Positions 9,124 through 17,729 of a stretch of DNA of 64,000 bases are shown here, in pieces; the first letter of the stretch is position 1, and each line of letters starts with the position of its first letter. The notes under the pieces are model-generated. The model saw nothing but the letters and a program-made list of their open reading frames with translations, did not search any database and was not told where the DNA came from. The stretch is from NCBI RefSeq assembly GCF_900176255.2, contig NZ_FXEG02000003.1, positions 186,001 through 250,000 of the forward strand, in the 5' to 3' direction. The position numbers were made by a program, and so were the translations under genes. This DNA comes from Mycobacterium ahvazicum. GTDB lineage: Bacteria; Actinomycetota; Actinomycetes; Mycobacteriales; Mycobacteriaceae.

Positions 9124-9963
9124 ATGGAGCGTCGCGTCCTCGAAGCGATCATCTACGAACGCGAGCCGCCGATCGCGCGGATCATTCTGAATCGGGTCGA
9201 CAAGGCCAATACCAAGGATGCCGTGCTCGTCACCGAAGTCGACAATTGCCTGCACGAGGCGGACCGCGACAGCGAGATCAAGGTCGTCATCCTCAAAGCC
9301 AACGGCAAGGGGTTCTGCGGCGGCCACGTCGCCCGCTGGGGGCCGGACGAAAACCCCTATCCCGATTTCGGAAACACCTTCGAGGACCTGTACAAAGGGA
9401 CCGCCGATCTATTTCTGTGGCCCACGCTGTATTTGTGGGAATTCCCGAAGCCGACGATCTCGCAGATTCACGGCTATTGCATGGGCGGCGGAATCTACCT
9501 CGGGCTGCTGACCGACTTCTGCGTGGCGTCCGATGACGCGTATTTCCAGATGCCGCTTGCCCAAAGCCTCGGAGAACCCGGCGGCCACACCATGATTGAG
9601 CCGTGGTTGCTGATGAACTGGCATCGCACCATGGACTGGCTGTTGCTGGCGCCGACGCTGTCCGCCCAGCAGGCTCTCGAGTGGGGGCTGCTGAACAGGG
9701 TGGTGCCGCGCGACGACCTCGAGGACACGGTCGAGGAGATGGCGCGCAAAATCGCCCAAATCCCTTTGACCACACTGATGGCGGTGAAGAACAACGTCAA
9801 GCGCGCATGGGAACTGATGGGCATGCGGGTGCACCTTCAGGTCAGCCACATCCTGACCAACATGGTCGGCGCCGCGACCGACGTCCAGGCACGCCGAGCC
9901 GAACTGATGCAATCAGGCATGAAGCCACGCGATTTCGTCGACCGCGACGACAAGAATTCCTAG
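9124..9963 (+). CDS. Enoyl-CoA hydratase/isomerase (crotonase) family protein
   Basis: 279 residues. Crotonase landmarks: IARIILNRVDKANT, then VVILKANGKGFCGGH (first oxyanion-hole strand), and ISQIHGYCMGGGIYLGLLTDF (second oxyanion-hole glycine and helix). The C-terminal helices resemble those of the second crotonase at 14582, including RAWELMGMRVH, so the two are paralogues. It hydrates or isomerises an acyl-CoA double bond, presumably in the island's degradation pathway. Start ATG 9124 aligns with the paralogue's start. Its stop overlaps the convergent flavoprotein gene by 4 bp. Confidence 0.85.
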   Translation: MERRVLEAIIYEREPPIARIILNRVDKANTKDAVLVTEVDNCLHEADRDSEIKVVILKANGKGFCGGHVARWGPDENPYPDFGNTFEDLYKGTADLFLWPTLYLWEFPKPTISQIHGYCMGGGIYLGLLTDFCVASDDAYFQMPLAQSLGEPGGHTMIEPWLLMNWHRTMDWLLLAPTLSAQQALEWGLLNRVVPRDDLEDTVEEMARKIAQIPLTTLMAVKNNVKRAWELMGMRVHLQVSHILTNMVGAATDVQARRAELMQSGMKPRDFVDRDDKNS

Positions 9964-11660
9964 CGGCTTTGCTCGCCGGCGATTTTGCGCCCGGCCGCAT
10001 GCCGTGCCGCGACGTAACCGAACACCATCGAGCTGGCAATGCTCGCGCCCGCACCCGGATACGTGCGGCCCATTACCGTCGCGGTGGTGTTGCCCGTCGC
10101 GTACAGGCCGTCGATCACCTGGTCCTGCTGATCCAGCACTTGGGCGTGCTCGTTGGTGATCACACCGCCACATGTTCCGACATCGGATGGCAGAACACGC
10201 GTCGCGTAAAACGGCGCACGGTCGAGCGGCCCGATCGCGGCGTTCGGTCGATATCCCGGATCACCGAGACAGTCGTTGTAGGCGGACTGCCCACGTCCGA
10301 AGTCGGGATCCAATCCCTTGGCGGAGAAACGGTTGAACCGTTCGATGGTGCGCGACAACTCATCGGCCGGCAGGTCGATCTGGCGGGCCAGGTCGGCGAT
10401 CGTGGCGCCGCGTTTGACGGCGCCTTTCTCGATCAGCTCGGGCGGCAGGTGCTGGTTGCGTTTCAGCGGATTGGAGCTGGTGACATAACGACGCACGTAT
10501 CCGTCGTCGAAGATCATCCAGCAGGGGACCGCCTTGTTGGCGTACATCGCCTTGCCCACTTCGACGTAGGAGTTCGATTCGTTGCAGAACCGACGGCCGG
10601 TCGAATCGACGTAGATGGCGCCGGGACGCTGCCGTCCCGAGCCCAGAGATGCGGCGACTGCTCCTCCGTTTGCGATGAAAACCGAAGGAAGCCACCATGC
10701 TTCGTCCAGCAGATCGGTCTTGGCGCCGAGCCGCATTGCCGTTTCCAGCACTTCGCCGGTGTCACCGGCGTTGGCGATCGACCACTGGCCTTCATTGGGT
10801 TGGTCGCCGCTGTACCGGCGGCGCATCTCCTTGTTGTGGCCGAAGCCGCCGGCGGCCAGCAGAACTCCCTTGCGCGCCTCGATGTTCAGCGCGACGCCGT
10901 CCCGGTTGACGCGAGCGCCGACGACCCGGCCGTCCTCGACGATCAGGTCTTCCATCGCGGTGCCCGTCCACAGTGGCGGTTGATTACCGCCCAGGTCGAT
11001 CAGCACCTTGAGCATCTGCGCGATCAGCGAGGCGCCGTTGGTGAGGATCTGTGCGCGCCTTGCACGCGCCGCGGCGGTGCGCAGGAACACCTTGGTGGCG
11101 ACCGCGAATGCGCGGGGCGCACGGTTGAAGTACTGAACCGAACGAAGCTCGTTGGTGAGTACCACGTACCCGTAACTCTTGGCCAGCGGCGGCTGAACCT
11201 TGTCGTACCAGCTGCCGAGTTCGGCGGCGTCGAACGGGATTCCCTCGACGGCGCGGCCGGACTCGTTGCCGCCCTTGTGATTCGGGTAGTAGTCGCTCCA
11301 GCCGGCACAGCGGATCAACCGAACGCCTTTGCGGCTGAGAAAATTGATCATCTCGTAGCCCGCGGTCAGGAACATCTCCCGGCGCGCCGGCGAGGAAGCC
11401 GGACCGATATCGCCGACCACGTCGGCCAGATAGGCCAGGCCGTCTTCGTGCGAATCGGCGATGCCGTCGGCACGCATCAACGGATTGTTGGGCAGCCAGA
11501 CAATCCCGCCGGAAAGCCCGGTCGATCCGCCAACCAGAGCCTGCTTTTCGACGATCAGGGGTTCCAGTCCGCTGTCCAGCGCCGCCAGGCCCGCCACCAT
11601 GCCGCCCCCGCCGCTGCCCGCGATCAGCAGGTCCACCGAGCGGTCCCACTGCGTGGTCAT
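9960..11660 (-). CDS. FAD-dependent dehydrogenase, 3-ketosteroid-delta1-dehydrogenase-like
   Basis: 566 residues. The N-terminal dinucleotide fold is VDLLIAGSGGGGMVAGLAALD with an acidic end to strand 2 (PLIVEK). It is followed by GGSTGLSGGIVWLPNN, the pattern of KstD/fumarate-reductase-like flavoproteins, and closes with GLYATGNTTATVMGRTYPGAGASI, the C-terminal FAD-binding strand. Such enzymes introduce a C=C bond next to a ketone. The start ATG overlaps the stop of the upstream Rieske gene (ATGA), so both are made together, and a shared substrate is likely. Ring ketones other than steroids are possible. Confidence 0.85.
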   Translation of the reverse strand: MTTQWDRSVDLLIAGSGGGGMVAGLAALDSGLEPLIVEKQALVGGSTGLSGGIVWLPNNPLMRADGIADSHEDGLAYLADVVGDIGPASSPARREMFLTAGYEMINFLSRKGVRLIRCAGWSDYYPNHKGGNESGRAVEGIPFDAAELGSWYDKVQPPLAKSYGYVVLTNELRSVQYFNRAPRAFAVATKVFLRTAAARARRAQILTNGASLIAQMLKVLIDLGGNQPPLWTGTAMEDLIVEDGRVVGARVNRDGVALNIEARKGVLLAAGGFGHNKEMRRRYSGDQPNEGQWSIANAGDTGEVLETAMRLGAKTDLLDEAWWLPSVFIANGGAVAASLGSGRQRPGAIYVDSTGRRFCNESNSYVEVGKAMYANKAVPCWMIFDDGYVRRYVTSSNPLKRNQHLPPELIEKGAVKRGATIADLARQIDLPADELSRTIERFNRFSAKGLDPDFGRGQSAYNDCLGDPGYRPNAAIGPLDRAPFYATRVLPSDVGTCGGVITNEHAQVLDQQDQVIDGLYATGNTTATVMGRTYPGAGASIASSMVFGYVAARHAAGRKIAGEQSR

Positions 11661-13018
11661 GAGCTGAACCCGAGATCGGCGATTGGGACGTCGATCGTGG
11701 TGTTGGTCTTCTGGATCGCGGGAACCAGCGCGTCGTGGGGTAGGCCGGCGAGGAACCCGTCGATTACCCGCTCGAAGTTCGAGATCAACCCTTCGATCTG
11801 GTCGGACAGCCGCATGAACTCAAAGCCCTTGGAATGCAATCCTTTTTGCTGGCGCGGCAAGTTGGAGAAGTCCTGGGCGGGAATCGGCGGCCAGCGCGGG
11901 TCGTCGGGTGCCATGGGTTCCGGTGGGGTGGGCTTGCCGGTGACCTGGTCCGGCGGGATCCGCGTCAGCGACCAGATCTCGAACAGGGTCTCCTCGGGCC
12001 CCAACGGCCTGATCCGGTACGACGAGGCGCTGCTGTATTGCGGCAGCAAAAAGTAGTGGGGGAAAGCGAAATTGATTGCCTCGGTGATGCCGCGCCGCTC
12101 CAACTCGTTGAGATCGGGCATATCGCAGCCCCGCGCCCGATGCCAGCCGACGATGGCGTCGTTGAGTGTCCTGCGCCAGGTGACCATGGCCTCGGCGGGA
12201 TCAACCGGCAGGTCGATGTTCTGCAAGCCCTCGGCGATCCGGACGTCGTTCTCATGCGTCATGCCCGCCATGCCTTCGCCGAGCGTCCGCATGAAATACA
12301 GGTTGGTCTGTGCCAGGCCGGGCTTCGCGGTGGTGGTGGGCATGCTCGACGGCAGCAGTTGCGGGTGCGTCTGCGGAACGTGGTAACCCTCCATGAATGC
12401 CGCCGTCGCCAATTTCCAGTTCACCGGAAGTCGGCAGGATTGCCACCACTCGGTGCGCAGCGTTTCCACCTGCCATGCGTCATAGATCGACGCGAACGGT
12501 TCGATGCACTCCCGCAACGCCGGCGCACCGTTGTCGAGGTTGATCCACGCGCAACCACCCCAGAGCTCACAGCGGACCGGCACGAGTGCGAGGTCATCTC
12601 GGCGCATGTTGTTCGCGGCGAACGCCTCGGGCCGCAGTACGAAGGTGTTGCGGCCGTCTAAGCCCCAGCACCAGCCGTGAAACGGACACACGAAGGTACG
12701 CCGATTCCCGTTGCCTTCCACCAGCTTTACCCCGCGATGGCGGCAGGCGTTGTGATAAGCCCGCACCGTCTCGCCGTCGACCCGGACCACGATGATCGAC
12801 TCGTCGAGAATCTCGTACTCGACGTAGTCGCCGGGCTTGGGTATCTCCTCGAGCCGGCAGGCCATCTGCCACACTCGGGGCCACAACATCTCGGCCTCCA
12901 GCGCGTAGAAATCCGCGTCGTAGTAGCGCTGCTTGGGAATTCGATCGACGGCCGCCACCGCCCATGGCACCGGTAACGCCGTCCAGTTCGCGCGTCTCGA
13001 ACCTGCTTCTACAGCCAT
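11657..13018 (-). CDS. Rieske [2Fe-2S] aromatic-ring-hydroxylating-type oxygenase, alpha subunit
   Basis: 453 residues. The Rieske cluster ligands are CRHRGVKL (Cys-x-His) and CPFHGWCW (Cys-x2-His), near residues 87-110. The catalytic-domain motif NWKLATAAFMEGYHVPQTHP supplies the two histidines of the mononuclear iron site. It would hydroxylate a ring or demethylate a side chain using electrons from a reductase and ferredoxin not encoded nearby. It overlaps the next gene by ATGA. The upstream neighbour is the acyl-CoA synthetase at 13041, same strand, 22 bp away. Substrate unknown. Confidence 0.87.
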   Translation of the reverse strand: MAVEAGSRRANWTALPVPWAVAAVDRIPKQRYYDADFYALEAEMLWPRVWQMACRLEEIPKPGDYVEYEILDESIIVVRVDGETVRAYHNACRHRGVKLVEGNGNRRTFVCPFHGWCWGLDGRNTFVLRPEAFAANNMRRDDLALVPVRCELWGGCAWINLDNGAPALRECIEPFASIYDAWQVETLRTEWWQSCRLPVNWKLATAAFMEGYHVPQTHPQLLPSSMPTTTAKPGLAQTNLYFMRTLGEGMAGMTHENDVRIAEGLQNIDLPVDPAEAMVTWRRTLNDAIVGWHRARGCDMPDLNELERRGITEAINFAFPHYFLLPQYSSASSYRIRPLGPEETLFEIWSLTRIPPDQVTGKPTPPEPMAPDDPRWPPIPAQDFSNLPRQQKGLHSKGFEFMRLSDQIEGLISNFERVIDGFLAGLPHDALVPAIQKTNTTIDVPIADLGFSS

Positions 13019-13040
13019 CTCGTCATCCCTTGTGTCAGCG

Positions 13041-14573
13041 TCACACGATTCGTGATGCCCGCCCCTGCCAGTAACGCTCGCGAATGCGCCTTTTGTAGAG
13101 CTTTCCGTTCGGATCGCGAGGCAATTCCGGGTCGAATTCGACTGTGCGCGGGCACTTGTAGCCGGCCAGGTGGGCCCGGCAATACGCGATCAGCTCTGCC
13201 TCCAGGTCAGGCCCGGCGTCCACGTCGGCAACGGGCTGCACGACGGCCTTGACCTCTTCGCCGAACTCGTCGTTGGGAACGCCGAAGACTGCGGCATCAA
13301 CCAGCTTGGGATGCATCACCAGAAGGTTCTCCGCCTCCTGCGGGTAGATGTTCACCCCGCCGGAGACAATCGTGAACGTCGACCGATCGGTCAAGTACAT
13401 GTACCCGTCCTCGTCGACGTATCCCATGTCCCCCAAGGAGCGCCAGCCGCGGTCGTTGTACACCGACACGGTCTTGACGGGATCCTTGAAGTACTCGAAT
13501 TCGGGTCCACCTTCGAAGTAAAGCTCTCCAGCCTGGCCGATGGGAAGCTCTTGACCGTCGTCGCCGACCACATGCCCCGGGGCCATCGGGATCCCGACCG
13601 AGCCGGGATGGGCAAGCCACTCCTCGGGGCCGATCACGGTACCCGCGAATCCTTCTGTGCCGCCGTAGTATTCGTGAATGATCGGCCCAAGCCAATCCAT
13701 CATCTGGTGCTTGACGTCCACCGGGCAGGGGGAGGCGGCATGGATGACGCAGCGCAGGCTGGAGACGTCGTAGCCGCGCCGCACCGCCTCGGGCAGTTTG
13801 AGCATCCGGACGAACATCGTCGGAACGAACTGGGCGTGCGTCACCCGGTGTGTCTCGATCAGTCGCAAGACCGCCTCGGGGTCGAACTTTTTCATGATGA
13901 TCGACGCCGCACCCACCCGGCTGGCCGCCATCGTGTAGTTCACGCCGGCGGCGTGATACAGCGGCGCCGGGGACAGGTACACACTCGATTGGTCCATGCC
14001 GTACTTGTGGATCAGTGCCAGCTCGAGCACCGACTGCGCCCAGGAGCCGTTGCCGTCAACCGGCAGCGGCCGGCGGACCGCCTTGGGCCGGCCCGTGGTT
14101 CCCGACGAGTAGAGCATCTCGGATCCGTCCGACAACGGTGGGCCGGCACCCGCCGCCGCCAGCGCGTCCTCGTATCGGGTCCAACCGGGCAGCTCGCCGC
14201 CGACGCCGATGTGGACGCCGACCGTTGGGTTGACATCGCCTACGTGGGACGCGATTTCGGGCATCGACGCGTCGACGAACACCGCCTTGGCATCCGAGTC
14301 GCCGATCACGTAGGCAACCTCGTCGGGCGTGAAATGGGTGTTGACGGCGGTGTAGTAGAGCCCGGAAAGCTGGCACCCCCAGGTGATTTCGAAGAACTCC
14401 GGTCGATTCGGCAACACCAGGGCCACACCGTCGCCGCGCCGCAACCCCGCATCGTGTAGCGCCGCGGCGACCCGTCGGCTGCGCTCGTAGAGCTCGCCGA
14501 ACGAGATCACGCCGCCGTCGGCAATCAAAGCCGGCGACTGTGCGTGCGCGATCGCGTGGTCGGCGATGTTCAC
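13041..14573 (-). CDS. Acyl-CoA synthetase / AMP-dependent ligase (FadD-like)
   Basis: 510 residues. Signature 1 is MLYSSGTTGRPKAVRRPLP. Further motifs are HEYYGGTEGFAG, GWRSLGDMGYVDEDGYMYLTDRS and the C-terminal lysine in DPNGKLYKRRIRERYW. It adenylates a carboxylate and transfers it to CoA. The N-terminus is ordinary for a 500-residue FadD. It sits between the crotonase gene (9 bp upstream) and the Rieske gene in a same-strand run that reads SDR, E1 alpha, E1 beta, lipoyl, crotonase, ligase, Rieske, flavoprotein, consistent with one operon. Confidence 0.88.
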   Translation of the reverse strand: MNIADHAIAHAQSPALIADGGVISFGELYERSRRVAAALHDAGLRRGDGVALVLPNRPEFFEITWGCQLSGLYYTAVNTHFTPDEVAYVIGDSDAKAVFVDASMPEIASHVGDVNPTVGVHIGVGGELPGWTRYEDALAAAGAGPPLSDGSEMLYSSGTTGRPKAVRRPLPVDGNGSWAQSVLELALIHKYGMDQSSVYLSPAPLYHAAGVNYTMAASRVGAASIIMKKFDPEAVLRLIETHRVTHAQFVPTMFVRMLKLPEAVRRGYDVSSLRCVIHAASPCPVDVKHQMMDWLGPIIHEYYGGTEGFAGTVIGPEEWLAHPGSVGIPMAPGHVVGDDGQELPIGQAGELYFEGGPEFEYFKDPVKTVSVYNDRGWRSLGDMGYVDEDGYMYLTDRSTFTIVSGGVNIYPQEAENLLVMHPKLVDAAVFGVPNDEFGEEVKAVVQPVADVDAGPDLEAELIAYCRAHLAGYKCPRTVEFDPELPRDPNGKLYKRRIRERYWQGRASRIV

Positions 14574-14581
14574 CAGCGGGC

Positions 14582-15454
14582 CTACGTCGCCGCGGCGCCG
14601 TCGGTCTGTGCGGCGGCCGCGGCCTGACGCCGCGCGTGTTCGGACGGCAGCACCTTGTCCTTGAAGACGGTCTGGATCAGCTGCTGTACGTCCTTGCTGA
14701 TCGAGGCGAGTGCGACGAGATCGTTGGAGCTCTGCCAGTGCACCCGCATGCCCATCAGCTCCCAGGCCCGCTTCAGATTGGCCTTGGTGAGCATCAACGT
14801 CGTCAGCGGCGCCTGGGCGATGTGGCGGGCGATCGCGTCCACCCGATCGTCGAGATCCTCGCGCTTGACCACTTCGTTGACCAGGCCGACCTCCAGCGCC
14901 TTGCGCGCGTCGATCACCTCAGCGGTGAACAGGTAGTAGGCCGCACGGCGCCAGTTCATGAACACCCAAGGCTCGATCGAACATTCACCCGACGGCATGC
15001 CGAACCCCTGCAGCGGCGGGTAAGAGAAGTAGGCGTCGTCGGAGGCGATGACGATGTCGGTGGTCAGGCCCATGTGCGTCCCGCCGCCCACGCAGTAGCC
15101 GTGGACCTGCGCGATGGTGGGCTTGGAGAACTCCCACAGGTTCAGGGTCGGCTTGACGAACAGATCCGACTGCGCCTTCCACGGGTGGCCCGTCACCATC
15201 GCGTTCTCCACGAACGACGGGTAGTCGACGGCATTGTTGCCGATCGCATGCCCGGAGCAGAAACCCTTGCCGTTGGCCTTGAGCACCAGGACCTTGATGT
15301 CGTAGTCGCGGTCGGCGTCCAGTAGTGCGGCGTCGACCTCTTCGGCCAGCTTCTGGTCCTGCGCATTGGCCTTCTCTGGCCAGTTGAGGATGATCTTCGC
15401 GATCGGTCCATTCTTCTGGTAGATGATGCGTTCGCGAGTCTCGTTGAGGTCCAT
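14582..15454 (-). CDS. Enoyl-CoA hydratase/isomerase (crotonase) family protein
   Basis: 290 residues. IAKIILNWPEKANAQD, VLVLKANGKGFCSGHAIG and IAQVHGYCVGGGTHMGLTTDIVIASDDAYF are the crotonase core. It shares GKGFC-GH, SDDAYF and the RAWELMGMRVH helix with the crotonase at 9124, so the island holds two paralogues of one subfamily. Some typical catalytic glutamate positions are hard to place by eye, so hydratase, isomerase and C-C hydrolase activities all remain open. The Ala/Thr-rich C-terminus is short and probably disordered. Confidence 0.85.
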   Translation of the reverse strand: MDLNETRERIIYQKNGPIAKIILNWPEKANAQDQKLAEEVDAALLDADRDYDIKVLVLKANGKGFCSGHAIGNNAVDYPSFVENAMVTGHPWKAQSDLFVKPTLNLWEFSKPTIAQVHGYCVGGGTHMGLTTDIVIASDDAYFSYPPLQGFGMPSGECSIEPWVFMNWRRAAYYLFTAEVIDARKALEVGLVNEVVKREDLDDRVDAIARHIAQAPLTTLMLTKANLKRAWELMGMRVHWQSSNDLVALASISKDVQQLIQTVFKDKVLPSEHARRQAAAAAQTDGAAAT

Positions 15455-15470
15455 ATGCTTTGCCCTTCCG

Positions 15471-15707
15471 TTATGACGAGATGACGCCGATTTCGGCGCC
15501 GATGTCGTAGATGGTCCCGACCTGGCCCGTCCACTGGACGGTGCCGGATGCTCCCGCTTCGATTTCCTGCTCCACCTTCTCGGTGGCGATCACGTAGATC
15601 GGTGTGCCCGCCTCGACGTGCTCGCCGGCGCCGACCAGCAGCCCGGTGAGTTCGGCTTCGGACACCGCAACCGATACCCGGGGGATGCGAATAACGAAGT
15701 CAGCCAT
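15471..15707 (-). CDS. Free-standing lipoyl (biotinyl-like) domain protein
   Basis: 78 residues starting ADFVIRIPRV after the initiator Met. The lysine expected to be lipoylated is in VIATEKVEQEIEAGASG, at the usual hairpin turn, and the second half (GQVGTIYDIGAEIGVIS) completes the flattened barrel. It matches the N-terminal lipoyl domain of a 2-oxoacid dehydrogenase E2, but no peripheral-subunit-binding or acyltransferase domain follows. It overlaps the end of the E1 beta gene by 8 bp, so it is made with E1. Upstream ATGs extend the frame by six residues (15725) but MADF is the natural start. Confidence 0.78.
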   Translation of the reverse strand: MADFVIRIPRVSVAVSEAELTGLLVGAGEHVEAGTPIYVIATEKVEQEIEAGASGTVQWTGQVGTIYDIGAEIGVISS

Positions 15708-16698
15708 GCGCATTCGCCTTCGCAACCGTGCGCTGGGCCGCTTCGACGATTCCGGTCGCCGACGGGTACACCTGCGCCTCGAGCGCGGCGGCGGCCGGGT
15801 TGGGCACGAACCGCGCGCCTACCCGCTCCACGGGTGCGGCGAGCTCGCCGAACAACTCCGATTGCAGGATCGCGGCGATCTCTGCCCCGGGGCCGGCGAA
15901 TTGCACTGCGTCGTGGACGATTACGGCCCTGCGGGTACGCCGCACGGACTCGACGATGGTGTCGACGTCGAGCGGCACCAGGGTGCGCAGGTCGACGACC
16001 TCGGCGCTGACGTCGTGGTCGGCGAGGGTAGTCGCTGCCGCGAGGCACTCGTGCACACTGCGGCCGTAGCCGATCAGACTCACATCGGTGCCCGGCCGCT
16101 TGATGTCGGCCTGGCCCAGGGGAATCGAGAACCCGGGATCAACGGGAACCGGCCCCTTTTTGCCCTGCAGCCGGATCGTCTCGACGAACAGGCACGGGTC
16201 GGGGTCGAAGATCGCCGAGGCCAGCAGGCCTTTACCGTCTCGCGGGGTGGACGGCACGATCACCTTCATCCCCGGGATGTGCATGAACCACGCCTCCAGA
16301 CTCTGCGAATGCGTGGCGCCGGTGGCCAGCCCCGCATAGACCTGGGTGCGAATGGTGATCGGCGCCGTGGTGCGGCCGGCGGTCATGAACCGCAGCTTGG
16401 CGGCGTTGTTGATCAGCTGGTCGGCGGCGATGCCGATGAAGTCCATGATCATGATTTCGGCCACCGGCAACAGTCCGTCGATCGCGGCGCCGATCGCCGC
16501 ACCGACGATCGCGGCCTCCGAGATCGGCGTGTCCAACACCCGGTCGTTCCCGTATTTCGTCGACAACCCCGCCGTCGGTCCGGACGCACCGGGATCCGCA
16601 ATGTCCTCACCCAGCAGGAACACTCGGTCGTCGGCCTGCAGCGCCTGATCCAGCGCGAGGTTCAGCGCCTCGCGCATCGTCATCTCTTTTTCATCCAT
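15700..16698 (-). CDS. 2-oxoacid / acetoin-type dehydrogenase E1 component, beta subunit
   Basis: 332 residues from ATG 16698 (MDEKEMTMREALNLALDQAL). Motifs of the transketolase pyrimidine domain: VFLLGEDIADPG with the catalytic Glu that activates thiamine diphosphate, RVLDTPISEAAIVGAAIGAA, and the C-terminal transketolase domain (DVSLIGYGRSVHECLAAA; VVDLRTLVPLD). It pairs with E1 alpha immediately upstream (4 bp gap) to decarboxylate a 2-oxoacid or cleave a diketone/acetoin-type substrate, passing the acyl group to lipoate. Confidence 0.88.
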   Translation of the reverse strand: MDEKEMTMREALNLALDQALQADDRVFLLGEDIADPGASGPTAGLSTKYGNDRVLDTPISEAAIVGAAIGAAIDGLLPVAEIMIMDFIGIAADQLINNAAKLRFMTAGRTTAPITIRTQVYAGLATGATHSQSLEAWFMHIPGMKVIVPSTPRDGKGLLASAIFDPDPCLFVETIRLQGKKGPVPVDPGFSIPLGQADIKRPGTDVSLIGYGRSVHECLAAATTLADHDVSAEVVDLRTLVPLDVDTIVESVRRTRRAVIVHDAVQFAGPGAEIAAILQSELFGELAAPVERVGARFVPNPAAAALEAQVYPSATGIVEAAQRTVAKANAHG

Positions 16699-16702
16699 GT
16701 CT

Positions 16703-17686
16703 TTACACCGGGAACTTGATCGCAGTTGCGTACACGTCGCGGTCGAGTTCGTCGGCCGTGGGGGACTCCGCACTCATCACCGTCTGCAGGGCGGCTTCCA
16801 CTGCGGCCAGCGCTTCGTTGTCAATGCGCGCGAGCTCCTGCTCGTCGGCGATGCCGGCGTCGGCGAGATGCCTCCGGAAGCGCGGCACCGGATCGGCGGC
16901 CATCGCCGCTTCCAGTTGTTCCTTCGGGATGTAGGGCATTCGATCGCCGAAATAGTGGCCCCGGAAGCGGAATGTCACGCACTCGATGAAGGTGGGGCCC
17001 TCGCCGCCGCGCGCCCGCCGCAGTGCCTCGTCCAGCGCGGCGCGCACCGCGAGCGGGTCGTTGCCGTCGACCCGAACGCCCGGCATTCCGTATCCGGCGG
17101 CCCGGTCGGCGACCCGCTCGAGCTTCATCGTGTCGTGCGTCGGCGTCATTTCGGCGTACTGGTTGTTCTGGCAGACGAACACCATCGGCAGATCCCAGAG
17201 CGCGGCCATGTTGGCTGCCTCGTGAAAGGACCCCGTATTGGTGGCGCCGTCGCCAAAGCTGACCACGGTGACGCGATCGAGCCCCTTGCGTTTGGCGGCC
17301 ATCGCCAGCCCCACGGCCACCGGCGGTCCCGCACCGACGATACCGGTCGAAAGCATCACTCCCACCTCGGGTTTGGCGATGTGCATGGTTCCGCCCTTGC
17401 CGCGACCGGCACCGACCGTGCGTCCCATCATCTCGCCGTAGATCTCCTCGAGCGGGACACCTTTGCCGATCAGATCGTGCAGCCCGCGGTAGGTGGTCAC
17501 CAGCTGGTCGTCGGGCCGCAGCGCGATACCCATCGCGGCGGCGATCGCCTCCTGGCCACGCGACGGCCAGTACACGCACATGAACTCGCCGGTGCCGATG
17601 CCCTTGGACAGCCGGTCGTCGGCCGCCTTCATCAGCACCATCAAGGCGTAGAGGCGGTTGACGTCGCGGGATTCGGTAGCGGTCAT
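16703..17686 (-). CDS. 2-oxoacid / acetoin-type dehydrogenase E1 component, alpha subunit
   Basis: 327 residues from ATG 17686. The thiamine-diphosphate motif is complete: VSFGDGATNTGSFHEAANMA, ending in VFVCQNNQYA (GDG...NN). Further hallmarks are SRGQEAIAAAMGIAL, TTYRGLHDLIGKGV and GKGGTMHIA, which follow the acetoin dehydrogenase AcoA pattern closely. Partner of the E1 beta gene directly downstream. The SDR gene lies 43 bp upstream on the same strand. A long in-frame extension upstream to 17860 has no family similarity and was discarded. Confidence 0.88.
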   Translation of the reverse strand: MTATESRDVNRLYALMVLMKAADDRLSKGIGTGEFMCVYWPSRGQEAIAAAMGIALRPDDQLVTTYRGLHDLIGKGVPLEEIYGEMMGRTVGAGRGKGGTMHIAKPEVGVMLSTGIVGAGPPVAVGLAMAAKRKGLDRVTVVSFGDGATNTGSFHEAANMAALWDLPMVFVCQNNQYAEMTPTHDTMKLERVADRAAGYGMPGVRVDGNDPLAVRAALDEALRRARGGEGPTFIECVTFRFRGHYFGDRMPYIPKEQLEAAMAADPVPRFRRHLADAGIADEQELARIDNEALAAVEAALQTVMSAESPTADELDRDVYATAIKFPV

Positions 17687-17729
17687 CGCGTTGTTCCGTT
17701 GTGGTGCAGTCTGATTGGTGCGAGCACCG

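Noticed and set aside
9603..12056. 817-codon open frame on the plus strand
   Set aside because: It lies antisense to the KstD-like and Rieske genes, both of which show full family motifs. The frame is open only because of GC-rich codon bias and its protein shows no recognisable domain.
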